DNA of 37,240 nt from Alphaproteobacteria bacterium (GTDB lineage Bacteria > Pseudomonadota > Alphaproteobacteria > SHNJ01), in assembly GCA_004295055.1 (NCBI GenBank), contig SHNJ01000025.1, forward strand, positions 1-37,240, read 5' to 3'. The notes below the pieces were generated by a model. That model did not search any database, was not told the origin of the DNA, and saw nothing but the letters and a program-made list of their open reading frames with translations. The translations under genes and the position numbers were made by a program. Positions 1 to 9,152 of the stretch are shown here, piece by piece (position 1 is the stretch's first letter; every line of letters starts with the position of its first letter).

Positions 1-2
1 AA

Positions 3-1751
3 GGCCGCCGCGACTGGGTCATCGATAGGATGCAGGAAGAAGGATTTGTTAGCCGCGAAGAAGCGAAAAAAGCGAAAGATGCGGCTTTGCGAACAAAAAA
101 ACGCGGCGGGATCGAATCGGTTCGCGCCGACTATTTCTGCGAAGATGTGCGCCGCGATTTGTATGCGCAATATGGCGAAGATGAATTGTATAAAGGCGGA
201 CTTGCGATTTTCACAACGCTTGATCCTGATTTGCAACGTTATGCCGAAAAAGCGTTCAATGACGGTATTGTCGCGTATGACCGCCGTCACGGCTGGCGCG
301 GCAAGACCTTTGGCCGATTGGAAAGCCTGGATAATTGGCAGCAAAAATTGGCGCATATGCAAGTGCCGCTTGGCATGAATGATTGGCAATTGGCTGTGGT
401 TACGCAAATCGGCGCCAACGGCATTCGTGTTGGCGCGCGTGGCGGAGATGTTGGATATGTTACCGCTGCTGATTTGGCTTGGACTGGTAAAGGAAAAAAT
501 GCCGCTGGATTGCGGGTGGGCGATATTATCGCGGTCGCGGAACAATCGCCGGATGCCAAACCGGCAAAAGGCAAGGATAAAGCATATACGCTGCAACAAT
601 TCCCGGCGGTTAATGGCGGCATGGTGGTATTGGACGCGCATTCCGGCCGCGTGCTGGCGATGGTTGGCGGATTTAGTTTTGAAGAAAAAAAATCCGGCCA
701 GTTTAACCGCGCCACGCAAGCCATGCGGCAAACAGGTTCCGCCATTAAGCCATTTGTGTATTTGACCGCATTGCTGAATGGCATGACGCCGGCGACTTTG
801 GTTCTTGATGCGCCGATCACTATCGAACAAGGTCCCGGCTTGCCGTTATGGCAGCCGGAAAATTATACCGAGGATTATGCTGGACCAGCGACGATGCGGT
901 ATGGGTTGGAACAGTCGCGCAACTTGATGACTATTCGTCTGGCGCAAGCCGTAGGCATGGAAAAAGTGACGGGATTGATCGAAAGTTTCGGCGTTGCCGA
1001 TAAATTGCCGCCGCAATTTGCAATCGCCTTGGGCGCATGGGAAACAACCCTGATGAAGCTGACGGCGGCCTATGCCACCGTTGCCGATGGCGGACGAAAA
1101 ATTACCCCGCATATGATTGATCGTATCCAGGATCGGCGAGGGAAGCTGATATTTAAGGCCGACGCCAGAACTTGCGATATATGCAGAAATGTCCAATGGA
1201 TGAACCAAAAGCCGCCGAAATTAATCGAGGTGCGTGAACAAATTATCGACCCGGTCGCCGATTATCAGCTGACTTATATGATGCAGGGTGTGGTTGAACG
1301 GGGGACCGCGGCGCGTGTAAAGGCATTGGGCGTTCCGATCGCCGGCAAAACAGGAACAACCAACGATTTCAAGGATGCTTGGTTTATGGCGTTCTCATCG
1401 GACTTGGTGGTCGGCGTGTATGTCGGGTTTGATCAGCCAAAATCGCTGGGCAATAAAGAAACCGGCGCCGCCGTTTCCGCGCCAATATTTATGGATTTTA
1501 TGAAACAAGCCCTGGTTAAATATCCGGCGAAACCGTTTCCGGTGCCGGAAGGCGTTCGATTTATGCCGGTCGATATGCACACTGGCGAGCCAGCGACCGA
1601 AGGCGACAATGGCGTCATTCTCGAGGCATTCCGTTCCGATACGAATTGGGAAGGCAATATGGGCCGCATTATCGACGGCGGCAGCGGTTCGTCGAATTCA
1701 GACGATGATCGCGGATTTAGCTTTCCGTTCCAGTTAGACGGTGTTTATTAG
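3..1751 (+). CDS. mrcA: Penicillin-binding protein 1A, C-terminal part (5' end outside window)
   Basis: Class A penicillin-binding protein: a bifunctional peptidoglycan glycosyltransferase/transpeptidase acting in the periplasm, anchored to the inner membrane. The reading frame is open from base 3, upstream of the first ATG at 30, so the gene begins outside the window. The visible part holds the end of the linker (RRDWVIDRM, then an EEAKKAKD helix), an OB-like insert domain (about 360-600) and the transpeptidase domain. All three penicillin-binding motifs are present: SxxK (SAIK, bases 738-749, nucleophile Ser), SxN (SRN, 915-923) and KTG (1347-1355, within GKTGTTNDFKDAWF). The glycosyltransferase domain and membrane anchor must lie upstream. 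The C-terminus is Ser/Asp/Gly-rich. The gene ends 4 bases before a heptamer repeat array and then prfB. Family assignment is firm. Confidence 0.95.
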   Translation, partial: GRRDWVIDRMQEEGFVSREEAKKAKDAALRTKKRGGIESVRADYFCEDVRRDLYAQYGEDELYKGGLAIFTTLDPDLQRYAEKAFNDGIVAYDRRHGWRGKTFGRLESLDNWQQKLAHMQVPLGMNDWQLAVVTQIGANGIRVGARGGDVGYVTAADLAWTGKGKNAAGLRVGDIIAVAEQSPDAKPAKGKDKAYTLQQFPAVNGGMVVLDAHSGRVLAMVGGFSFEEKKSGQFNRATQAMRQTGSAIKPFVYLTALLNGMTPATLVLDAPITIEQGPGLPLWQPENYTEDYAGPATMRYGLEQSRNLMTIRLAQAVGMEKVTGLIESFGVADKLPPQFAIALGAWETTLMKLTAAYATVADGGRKITPHMIDRIQDRRGKLIFKADARTCDICRNVQWMNQKPPKLIEVREQIIDPVADYQLTYMMQGVVERGTAARVKALGVPIAGKTGTTNDFKDAWFMAFSSDLVVGVYVGFDQPKSLGNKETGAAVSAPIFMDFMKQALVKYPAKPFPVPEGVRFMPVDMHTGEPATEGDNGVILEAFRSDTNWEGNMGRIIDGGSGSSNSDDDRGFSFPFQLDGVY

Positions 1752-1754
1752 TAA

Positions 1755-1858
1755 GGTGTCGGGTGTCTGGTTTCAGGTGTCAGGTTTGTTTTAGTTGAGG
1801 TTTAAAATTCTCTGCTATATATTTTTAACCTGAAACCCGATACCTGGAGCCTGAAACC
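1755..1858. repeat. Inverted heptamer array A (GGTNTCA-type) between PBP1A and prfB
   Basis: The left arm (1755-1787) reads as tandem 7-mers GGTGTCG, GGTGTCT, GGTTTCA, GGTGTCA, GGTTT. The right arm (1827-1858), read on the minus strand, is GGTTTCA, GGCTCCA, GGTATCG, GGTTTCA, GGTT. The arms match at about 23 of 32 positions and could fold into a long imperfect hairpin around a 39-base AT-rich spacer. The array fills nearly the whole intergenic gap, starting 4 bases after the PBP1A stop and ending 5 bases before the prfB ATG. A second copy lies at 31935-32023. Confidence 0.8.
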
Positions 1859-1863
1859 AAATT

Positions 1864-2959
1864 ATGCGCACCGAAATTCAACATATCGTCACTTCGATCA
1901 ACGAATCGCTTCAGTTGATGCGGAGGTCTCTTTGACTGGGATAAAGCGGTCGTAAAACTTGCGGAATTAAATCAACGCGCGGAAGACCCGAATTTATGGG
2001 CCGACGCTGCGGCGGCACAAAAAGTCATGCGCGAGCGCACTTCGCTGGCTTCCAAAATCGATGCGGTGCGTTCCATTGAAAACGCGCTGAATGATAATAT
2101 TGAGCTTGTAAAACTGGGGCAGGCGGAAGGCGATGCGTCGATTGTGGCGGAGGCCGAATCCGCGATCGGCAAATTATCCAAAGATGTCGCCAAAAAACGC
2201 CTGGAGACTTTGTTGTCGGGCGAGGCGGATGGCAATGATACTTATCTCGAAATCAATTCTGGCGCCGGCGGGACGGAGGCTTGCGATTGGGCATTCATGT
2301 TAATGCGCATGTATTCGCGCTGGGCGGAACAACATGGGTATAAAGTCGAAATTCTGGATGAATCGCCCGGCGAGGAAGCCGGGATTAAATCGGCAACCTT
2401 GCAAATTTCCGGGCCCAACGCCTATGGCTGGATGAAAGGCGAATCGGGGGTGCATCGCTTGGTGCGCATTTCTCCGTTCGATTCCAATGCGCGCCGGCAC
2501 ACATCGTTTGCCAGCGTGTGGGTGTATCCGGTGATCGACGACAATATCAATATCGAAGTGCAGGAAAAAGACATTCAGGTCGATGTGATGCGCGCATCCG
2601 GCGCTGGCGGTCAGCACGTCAATAAAACCAGTTCCGCCGTGCGCATGACGCATACGCCAACCGGTATTGTGGTAAAATGCCAATCCGACCGCAGCCAGCA
2701 CCGCAACCGCGCGATGGCATTGCAGATGTTAAAAGCGCGTTTGTATGAACAGGAATTGCAAAAACGCGAAGCGGCGGCGCAGGCGCAGCATGAAGCAAAA
2801 ACCGATATCGGTTGGGGCCATCAAATTCGTTCGTATGTTTTACAGCCTTATCAAATGGTCAAGGATTTGCGCACCGATCATGAAATCGGCAACGCGCAAA
2901 GCGTGCTGGACGGGAATATCGATCCGTTTTTAGAAGCATTTCTGGCGAAGCGGGTTTAG
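1864..2959 (+). CDS. prfB: Peptide chain release factor 2, with programmed +1 frameshift
   Basis: Release factor 2 terminates translation at UGA and UAA in the ribosomal A site. The gene is read as 1864-1932 joined to 1934-2959. Codons 1-23 run from ATG (1864) to CTT (1930-1932) and are followed by an in-frame TGA (1933-1935). A +1 slip on CTT-T gives GAC-TGG-GAT in the frame that continues to 2959. The Shine-Dalgarno-like GGAGG just upstream (1922-1926), one codon (TCT), then CTT TGA C is the classical RF2 autoregulatory site. The product is about 364 residues, normal for RF2. The codon-recognition tripeptide SPF (in VRISPFDSN) identifies RF2 rather than RF1, and the catalytic GGQ ([11 protein letters not shown]) is intact. 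The 3' end overlaps the convergent neighbour by a few bases. Confidence 0.97.
1922..1936 (+). promoter_or_regulatory. RF2 programmed frameshift site
   Basis: GGAGG (1922-1926), TCT, then the slippery CTT TGA C (1930-1936). The internal Shine-Dalgarno-like element lies one codon upstream of the slippery CTT, the spacing known to favour +1 slippage. When RF2 is scarce, the slow UGA lets the ribosome slip and make full-length RF2; when RF2 is abundant, translation stops after 23 codons. The downstream frame continues directly with conserved RF2 sequence (DWDKAV), which supports the site. Confidence 0.95.
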
Positions 2960-3861
2960 CCGTTTGGTTCGCGCGGGCCTGCACCAAACAATCTAACAAC
3001 GCTATTGACCATACCCCCAAAAATATTCGGCCTGTTTTTAACTTGGGTGCCCAGCGGAAATACAGTTCTGGTCAAAACCTCCCCGCGTGTTGCATGCAAA
3101 GATTCCAATTCCGCTTGTCGAAATGGAACATCTTCCGGCTGACCGCGCAAGTAAGATTTCATCGCCTGAATTTCGGCGGCGGTACGCTTTGGCGCCCAAT
3201 CTGCGGGATGCATTTGAATAACCTGCAAGCGATCGCACAAAATACCAATAATTTTTGCCCAAGTCTGAATGCCCAAAATATCTCCCAAATCGCGATCAGG
3301 CAATTTAGTACAGCCTATTCGCAATGTCGCGGCCATATCCAACAATGCGTCCGAAGGAAAAGTCCTAAGGTTATGCTGTTGATCCAATTGCTGTACAATG
3401 CCGGCGGCTTCTTCGGCCAATGTCATCGGACTGTTTTTAGATTTTTTGGCGCCAGCCGTTACATGTTTTGCGGAAAAATGGCACGCTTTTCCGATAAGAA
3501 ATAAGTTATCTCGATTGGCGGGAATTCCTTTTTCTCCGTCTTTTCCCAAATGGGCAATCATATAAGATGCAAAACTATAACTTGCCTGAGCAATAATCGC
3601 TTTCTTAGGGCCTTCTACATCAAGACCCGGATGATTTATATTCTCGCCAGCCATTTTGATCCAAGTAAACATTTTAGCGCGCATTACGGATGGCGTATTT
3701 TGAAGGCGCGCAATAACTTCGGCTTCAAAGGCCAATTGTCCAACCAAATCAGCTGATGGTGTTTGTGGTTTTTGCTTTGCGTCTACAGCGGTAGGCGCGG
3801 TAGAGCTGGGAGATGGCATATGTGCTGAAACAGCTATTGGTTTACGAAAAGTTTTGGCCAT
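2956..3861 (-). CDS. Unrecognised 301-residue protein
   Basis: I do not recognise this family. The protein is soluble, with no signal peptide or membrane segment. The first 40 residues are Ser/Pro/Ala-rich and probably disordered, followed by a mixed helical region. There is a lysine-rich stretch near the middle ([10 protein letters not shown]) and a C-terminal segment with Gly and Arg ([19 protein letters not shown]). The start is well supported: an AGGGGGTG ribosome-binding site lies about 6 bases upstream, behind a good sigma70-type promoter (3886-3914). It is probably transcribed alone, because a terminator for the upstream peroxiredoxin gene adjoins its promoter. It converges on prfB and the stop codons overlap (2956-2958 against 2957-2959). 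It looks like a real gene; its function is unknown. Confidence 0.75.
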   Translation of the reverse strand: MAKTFRKPIAVSAHMPSPSSTAPTAVDAKQKPQTPSADLVGQLAFEAEVIARLQNTPSVMRAKMFTWIKMAGENINHPGLDVEGPKKAIIAQASYSFASYMIAHLGKDGEKGIPANRDNLFLIGKACHFSAKHVTAGAKKSKNSPMTLAEEAAGIVQQLDQQHNLRTFPSDALLDMAATLRIGCTKLPDRDLGDILGIQTWAKIIGILCDRLQVIQMHPADWAPKRTAAEIQAMKSYLRGQPEDVPFRQAELESLHATRGEVLTRTVFPLGTQVKNRPNIFGGMVNSVVRLFGAGPREPNG

Positions 3862-3885
3862 GGCTGCACCCCCTATTTTCCATTA

Positions 3886-3914
3886 AAGATATGATATTAT
3901 TGGGTTTTTGTCAA
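3886..3914 (-). promoter_or_regulatory. Sigma70-type promoter for the 301-residue gene
   Basis: On the minus strand, TTGACA (3914-3909) is separated by 17 bases from TATCTT (3891-3886). A perfect -35 box and optimal spacing lie 25 bases before the start codon. The -35 box lies just after the T-run of the upstream terminator. Confidence 0.7.
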
Positions 3915-3939
3915 TAAAAAAGCGGCCCGAAGGCCGCTT
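3915..3939 (-). terminator. Rho-independent terminator of the bcp gene
   Basis: On the minus strand this is an 8-bp perfect stem AAGCGGCC/GGCCGCTT closed by a TTCG tetraloop and followed by a T-run. It lies 26 bases beyond the stop codon of the peroxiredoxin gene. Confidence 0.88.
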
Positions 3940-3964
3940 GTCATGGAAAGTTCACCTAATTTTA

Positions 3965-4603
3965 TTAGGCGCGCTTACGTTTCGATTTCGTTTTTGCCGG
4001 TTTTGTTTTGACTTTATTTTTGGTTTTCGGTTTTGGTTTTTTTGACGTTAGTTTTTTCGCGGCGATTTTCTTAGCCTTGCTTTTTACTTTGGCTGTTTTG
4101 GTTTTTGCTGTTGGTTTTACATTATTGTTGGCCGCAATATTTTTTCCGCTGATCATCGCGCGCACTTCGTCAATATGGCCCGGCACCGAAACTTTGCGCC
4201 AGATGCCGCGAATAATTCCTTTTTCATCGATCAGGAACGTTGCGCGTTCGATCCCCATATATTTGCGGCCATACATGGATTTTTCCGCCCATGTTCCATA
4301 ATCTTCGCACAGGCTGCCATCTTCGTCGGACAATAAATCGAACGGCAGACTATATTTGGCGCGGAATTTATCATGGCTTTTAAGATCGTCCTTGGATACG
4401 CCAAGCACAATAGCGTTTAAATTGCGAAAAGCGGCGATGGAGTCGCGGAAATCGCAGGCTTCCATGGTGCAACCCGAAGTGTCGTCTTTCGGGTAGAAAT
4501 ACAAGACCACTTTCTTGCCAGAAAGTGAGGATAGACTGATTTTCTTCCCGCCTGTGGCCGTAACGTTGAAATTGGGAGCTTTATCGCCGATTTTTAATGC
4601 CAT
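3965..4603 (-). CDS. bcp: Bcp-type thiol peroxidase with lysine-rich tail
   Basis: Thioredoxin-dependent peroxiredoxin of the Bcp/PrxQ group, reducing hydrogen peroxide and organic peroxides in the cytoplasm. The thioredoxin-fold core covers residues 1 to about 155. The peroxidatic Cys45 (SGCTMEACDFRD) and a resolving Cys50 five residues later are typical of PrxQ. I chose the ATG at 4603 because a GGAAGGA site lies 7 bases upstream and MALKIGDKAPNF is the family start; an ATG at 4621 is less likely. After the core comes a tail of about 55 residues made almost entirely of Lys, Ala, Thr, Pro and Ser, resembling histone H1-like or nucleic-acid-binding tails. Bcp enzymes normally stop near 155 residues. 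It is divergent from the AsmA-like gene and ends at a clear terminator. Confidence 0.93.
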   Translation of the reverse strand: MALKIGDKAPNFNVTATGGKKISLSSLSGKKVVLYFYPKDDTSGCTMEACDFRDSIAAFRNLNAIVLGVSKDDLKSHDKFRAKYSLPFDLLSDEDGSLCEDYGTWAEKSMYGRKYMGIERATFLIDEKGIIRGIWRKVSVPGHIDEVRAMISGKNIAANNNVKPTAKTKTAKVKSKAKKIAAKKLTSKKPKPKTKNKVKTKPAKTKSKRKRA

Positions 4604-4694
4604 TTTATGGTCCTTCCGCAAATTTGGTTGGGATCTGTATGGTGATGATATAAACTAATCCGCTTATAGTGCAATAACCGTTTTTGTATTTTGT

Positions 4695-7600
4695 ATGATT
4701 AAACGCAGTAGCAAATTGTTGATTGAAATCACCGGCGTCGTTTTGGCCGGTATCACGCTTATTGCCGTGGCGTTGGGCCTGCGTTTAATGATGGGGCCAA
4801 TCGATCTCGATTATTTAAATCCTTACATTGTTTCGGGGTTGGTGGATAAAGACGCGCCGATGCGTCTGCAAATAGAACATACTCAAATGGAATGGGACGG
4901 CGATCACCAATCGGTGGTGTTGCGCCTGCAATCGCTGCAAGCGTTCGATGCCAATAATCAGCCCATGGCAACTTTGCCGGATCTGGCGATTGGAATCAGC
5001 GTGCCTAGTTTATTGATCGGCAAAATCGCGCCATCGCGCATTGTTTTGATTCAGCCTTCCTTGACGGTGATAAGGTATGCGGATGGGCATATTGGCTTAT
5101 CGGATATGCGCAATGCGAATGCGGCGGTTGAAGAAACGCCGAAAGACAATCAAAATATTCTTGCCGAAGAAATATTGGACTCCTTAACCGGAAAAGATAA
5201 CGGTCATCCGGCGCTTACGGCTTTGCGGCGGGTGGAAATCCGCGAAGGCGAGATTTTATTCGATGATCAGAAAAACGAAGTTTCATTATGGGCGCCTAAA
5301 GTAAATTTGAAATTGGTCCGCAACCGCAAGGGGATTTTTGGCCGCGCCGAATTGCAACTGGAAATGAATGAAAAAATCAGCCAGTTTAAAACCGATATCG
5401 CTTGGCCGGCCGGCGGCGACGATATTTCGGTTAAAAGCCAGTTTGAAAATATCGATTTTGCCAATATTGCCGCGCTATTGCCGGAAATGCGCGATTTCGC
5501 ATTCTTGAAAACGCCGATTAGCGGCGAATTGAACGTCAACGGCACGCGCTCCGGCGTTATTCAGTCGATTTCATTTAAAGCCAAGGGAACTGGCGGACAA
5601 ATCGAAAAGTCCGATTTTTTTGCCAAGGACGTTCCGGTACAGGGCATCAATCTGGATGCACAATATGATCAGCAAGGCAATCTGCACATTAACGCCGCCG
5701 ATTTTAATTTTGGGACGATGAAGGCAAATGTGTCGGGCGATGTTATTAAAACCGCCGATCAATACCAAATGCATATCAAATCCGAAATTCATAATCTGGA
5801 TATCAAGGATCTCGATATGTATTGGCCGCAGATCGTGGCCAAGGATGCGCGCGATTGGGTGGTTCCCAATGTGCAGCAGGGCCAGGTAAGCATTGCCAAA
5901 GCCGAATTTAAAGGTCACGCGCCAAAAGATAACCCGGCGCAATTGACAACCGATGAAGTAAAAGGCGAAATTCATTTCGCCGATGCGACCGTGGATTATT
6001 TTCACCCACTGCCGGTGGCAACCGGCGTTGACGGCGTGGCGACATTCGATGCCGATAATTTCTGGGTTAAAACCACCAGCGGCGCGGTGCAGAAAATAAA
6101 TCTGGGCGCGGGGGATGTTACCATTCGCGGATTGTCGCAACACGATCAGGATATCGATATTAAAATCGCCGCATCCGGCGATCTGACAACGGCGATACAA
6201 ATCGTCGATCACGAGCCGTTAAAATTGCCTAGCAAACGCGATATCAAAGCGGATTCGATTCGCGGCGATTTTACCGCCGATCTTAGTTTCAAGTTTCCCT
6301 TGCTAAAAGATCTGCAATTGGAACAATTGGCAATTGCTGTTAATGGAAATTTGCAGAAAGTATACTACAATAATGCGTTCTGGGGCTTTCCTTTATCGCG
6401 CGGACAAATGAAAATCGCAATTACGCAAAGCGATATGGAAATCAGCGGCGACGCCTATCTGGCCGGTCTTCCTATGGGATTGGTGTGGAAAGAAGATTTC
6501 CGTGACAAACCCAAAAATGTTCGCAGCCAGTATTTGGTATCGGCCGCGCTGCCGGATATTGGCATCGATATTCTGGACCTGCCGAAACCGCTGCCGATAT
6601 CGGGCATAGCGGATGTGGAATTGGATTATGCGGTTCTGAATAAACAGGACAGCCGTTTATCCTTGAAAGCCAATTTGCAAAAAACAGCGATCGCGGTTCC
6701 GCAGGCCAATTGGTGGAAAGAAACCGGTACGCCGGCCACGGGCAAGATAGATATGATTCTAGCCAATAACGAGTTGCGGCAAATTTCCAATTTCGGTCTT
6801 GCGGCCAAGGATGTCAAAATCGACGGCACGGCGGAATTCAATGCCGGCAATATATTGTCGCGCCTTGAGGTAAAACAATTGCAAACCCCAGGCAATAATG
6901 CCCAAGTGATTATGAAGCGCGAGAAAGAAAAATCTTATGTAGTTAATTTATGGGGTAACCGGTTTGATATGGCGCATATTTATCGTGCGCGGGACGAAGA
7001 AAAAGACGATACAATTTATACCATAGACATAAACCTTGCCAATTTGTCCCTGGGCGGATTGCAAGATTTTATGCAGGTTAAATCGCGCAAAATTGTGAAA
7101 AATGGCGAATTCGAATCGATGCGGTTTAACGCGGTAACGCAAAATCAAAAAGAAAATCCCGTGCCGGCAGAAATAATAATTTTGCCGGATCCATCCGGTC
7201 GGCGTCTGACTGTTAAATCCGACGATGCCGGTTCGTTTCTGCGCGCGGCGGATATATATGATTCCATGCATGGCGGAAAAATCAGCATTGAAGGTGCTTA
7301 TGACGATAAGAAAAAAGACCCAATTCTGAATGGCCGCGTTTTAATTACCAATTTTTCGGTCAAGGATGCGCCGATTTTGGCAAAATTGCTGAATCTTTCT
7401 TCCTTGCCTGGAATTTTACAAAATCTTTCCGGCGAAGGAATCGGTTTTGAAAAGCTCGCGGCCGATTTTAAATTGCAGAACGATCTGGTCAGCGTCAAAA
7501 AAGCCCGCGTCAGCGGATCGTCGATCGGATTGAAAGCCGATGGCAATATCGATTTAAATCGCGGCTTGTTCGATTTGGATGGGGTTCTGATTCCGGCCAA

Positions 7601-7781
7601 TTCGATCAATAAAATCATTTCCGATATTCCGCTGGTGGGCACGATTTTGACCGCAGGCGGCGAGCAACCGTTGTTTGCTTTTACCTATAGTATTAAGGGT
7701 CCAACCGGCGCGCCGCGCGTAAGCGTGAATCCATTATCCGCCCTGACGCCTGGAATTTTGCGCGAAGTATTTGAAAACTAA
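4695..7781 (+). CDS. Large AsmA/DUF3971 (YhdP-like) envelope protein
   Basis: 1028 residues. One N-terminal membrane segment (about residues 7-32: LLIEITGVVLAGITLIAVALG) anchors a long periplasmic beta-rich region. The C-terminal block (PLVGTILTAGGEQPLFAFTYSIKGP, then VSVNPLSALTPGILREVFE) is the hallmark of the AsmA-like C-terminal domain in alphaproteobacterial DUF3971 proteins. Relatives in the AsmA/TamB/YhdP superfamily form bridge-like grooves that help move phospholipid between inner and outer membranes; for this protein that role is inferred from family membership. The start ATG at 4695 has no clear ribosome-binding site but is followed at once by the membrane anchor. Placement beside bcp and near tyrS is, to my knowledge, common in alphaproteobacteria. 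Confident of family, not of exact role. Confidence 0.88.
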   Translation: MIKRSSKLLIEITGVVLAGITLIAVALGLRLMMGPIDLDYLNPYIVSGLVDKDAPMRLQIEHTQMEWDGDHQSVVLRLQSLQAFDANNQPMATLPDLAIGISVPSLLIGKIAPSRIVLIQPSLTVIRYADGHIGLSDMRNANAAVEETPKDNQNILAEEILDSLTGKDNGHPALTALRRVEIREGEILFDDQKNEVSLWAPKVNLKLVRNRKGIFGRAELQLEMNEKISQFKTDIAWPAGGDDISVKSQFENIDFANIAALLPEMRDFAFLKTPISGELNVNGTRSGVIQSISFKAKGTGGQIEKSDFFAKDVPVQGINLDAQYDQQGNLHINAADFNFGTMKANVSGDVIKTADQYQMHIKSEIHNLDIKDLDMYWPQIVAKDARDWVVPNVQQGQVSIAKAEFKGHAPKDNPAQLTTDEVKGEIHFADATVDYFHPLPVATGVDGVATFDADNFWVKTTSGAVQKINLGAGDVTIRGLSQHDQDIDIKIAASGDLTTAIQIVDHEPLKLPSKRDIKADSIRGDFTADLSFKFPLLKDLQLEQLAIAVNGNLQKVYYNNAFWGFPLSRGQMKIAITQSDMEISGDAYLAGLPMGLVWKEDFRDKPKNVRSQYLVSAALPDIGIDILDLPKPLPISGIADVELDYAVLNKQDSRLSLKANLQKTAIAVPQANWWKETGTPATGKIDMILANNELRQISNFGLAAKDVKIDGTAEFNAGNILSRLEVKQLQTPGNNAQVIMKREKEKSYVVNLWGNRFDMAHIYRARDEEKDDTIYTIDINLANLSLGGLQDFMQVKSRKIVKNGEFESMRFNAVTQNQKENPVPAEIIILPDPSGRRLTVKSDDAGSFLRAADIYDSMHGGKISIEGAYDDKKKDPILNGRVLITNFSVKDAPILAKLLNLSSLPGILQNLSGEGIGFEKLAADFKLQNDLVSVKKARVSGSSIGLKADGNIDLNRGLFDLDGVLIPANSINKIISDIPLVGTILTAGGEQPLFAFTYSIKGPTGAPRVSVNPLSALTPGILREVFEN

Positions 7782-7828
7782 TTATATTTATAGAAATAAT
7801 ATTCCAAAAACCGGTCATTTAATATCGA

Positions 7829-7857
7829 TTGATTGGCTTAAAAATCATTGATATAGA
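7829..7857 (+). promoter_or_regulatory. Putative promoter of the 384-residue secreted protein
   Basis: TTGATT (7829-7834), a 17-base spacer, then TATAGA (7852-7857), 25 bases before the ATG at 7883. A strong TTGGAGGG ribosome-binding site (7871-7878) follows. The fit is reasonable but unproven. Confidence 0.5.
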
Positions 7858-7882
7858 AACAAAAATTTTATTGGAGGGAATA

Positions 7883-9037
7883 ATGAGAAACAATACAGCC
7901 TTAGCATGGGCATTGTCCGCTGCTGCCATTTTTACTTCGCCAGGTGTGGCATTTGATGGCACCGCCGCAGATCCAAGAAATGCGCTTCGCAATCCACCCA
8001 CCAAACTTGATTTGAACAAGCTTATTGTTCAGGAAGTGCCGAAGGATGAAAACTCTACGGCAATCAATATATCCCAGGCTGTTAATGACAAGCAAATCGG
8101 AAGATTCGATATCTGTTGGATGGGCATTCGCGTAAATGCGATTGTTCCCCAGCGTTTTATTCAAGACGGTAAAATTGTTGAAAATGACAAATTACCCGCA
8201 GAATTAAAGCCGTCATTCTCCGATTGGTTGCAAGGGCATACGAGGTCTTATGAAGCGGCTATTTTCGGACAAAAAGAAGCCGACGCCCAACAGGCAATCA
8301 ATAACTGCGTTTTTCTGCGCCAATCCATTAAACCCACCGATAAAATATTTCTAGACCAAGCTTTGCTTAGTGCAATGGAGGCGCTACAGAAGGCGTCTGT
8401 GACCAAAGATCAAAAGCCGGAAGAGCTTCAAAAAGCATTGGCCAGGGTTATGGCTTTAACCTCGGTCGGCGCCGACGTGCGTCAGTCCGTTCTAAAGCGG
8501 GATAATGCTGGAAATATAGTGATCGATCAAAATGGTAAGTCGGTTAATACCAATCTGTCTGAAATCATTCAGCCGCTTTTGCCGGCTGGCGCAAAATTAT
8601 TTCCGAACTGCTTTTTGAATTATGGATATGTGATAGATCTAAGCGAATTTCTGCCTGCTTTAAGCAAGGCGGCAAAAGAGCAGAATCCGATGCCTTGGAA
8701 CGATAAGTTTCCCGCATTTGTTCAGCGCGCGGTTGATTCTGGAAATTTGCCGCCAAAAAATTTGATCAGCTTTATGTTGTTTCTAGATTGGAAAAATGTT
8801 CCCGATGCCGCTGCTGCGGAAATGGCAGAAACGCTTAAAAATAGCAAATTTCCAGAGGTCGTTTTGGTTGCCGGAGAAATTGCAAATCGGGCGAAGTTTG
8901 CAGACAACAATTATAAACCGCTTCGCGATCGTTTAGTTAGCATTCGCGATACCGGCAGGCCTGAAAAAGATAATGGGGCCAAATTAGAATTTAAACCGAT
9001 AGAATTTAAATTTAATCCTGGCAATAACGGACGCTAA
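7883..9037 (+). CDS. Unrecognised secreted protein, 384 residues
   Basis: The start at 7883 is set by GGAGGG five bases upstream and gives a classic signal peptide (MRNNTALAWALSAAAIFTSP, cleavage probably after GVA). A longer frame from 7829 lacks these signals. The mature protein is predicted soluble and periplasmic or exported, with no further membrane segments. It holds three cysteines (in DICWMG, NNCVFL and PNCFLN) and helical segments. The C-terminus has a near-repeat (LEFKPIEFKFNP) that looks like an alternating hydrophobic/charged strand. I recognise no domain. It has its own putative promoter and stands alone between the AsmA-like gene and a VOC enzyme. It looks genuine, judging from signal peptide, ribosome-binding site and length; its function is unknown. 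Confidence 0.78.
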   Translation: MRNNTALAWALSAAAIFTSPGVAFDGTAADPRNALRNPPTKLDLNKLIVQEVPKDENSTAINISQAVNDKQIGRFDICWMGIRVNAIVPQRFIQDGKIVENDKLPAELKPSFSDWLQGHTRSYEAAIFGQKEADAQQAINNCVFLRQSIKPTDKIFLDQALLSAMEALQKASVTKDQKPEELQKALARVMALTSVGADVRQSVLKRDNAGNIVIDQNGKSVNTNLSEIIQPLLPAGAKLFPNCFLNYGYVIDLSEFLPALSKAAKEQNPMPWNDKFPAFVQRAVDSGNLPPKNLISFMLFLDWKNVPDAAAAEMAETLKNSKFPEVVLVAGEIANRAKFADNNYKPLRDRLVSIRDTGRPEKDNGAKLEFKPIEFKFNPGNNGR

Positions 9038-9152
9038 TCAACCAATCTTCAACATCGCACACTTTTTTGCCTGTGGGTTTCTGGGCATTTGCTATCCGCA
9101 CTATTCACCCTATATTAAGTTTCGAATAGTTATTAATTGAAGGAAGCGGCAA

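Noticed and set aside
287-820. 177-codon minus-strand frame inside the PBP1A gene
   Set aside because: It is antisense to the transpeptidase domain with its SxxK motif; no start signals were seen.
1755-1858. CRISPR-like array
   Set aside because: The units are degenerate 7-mers without spacers and the two halves are inverted, which does not fit CRISPR repeats.
1933-1935. prfB as a pseudogene because of the in-frame TGA
   Set aside because: The TGA sits in the classical CTT-TGA-C context with an upstream GGAGG, the known RF2 programmed frameshift, and both flanking frames encode conserved RF2.
5571-6212. 213-codon open frame on the minus strand inside the AsmA-like gene
   Set aside because: It lies entirely opposite a strongly supported gene, lacks a ribosome-binding site and looks like a codon-bias shadow.
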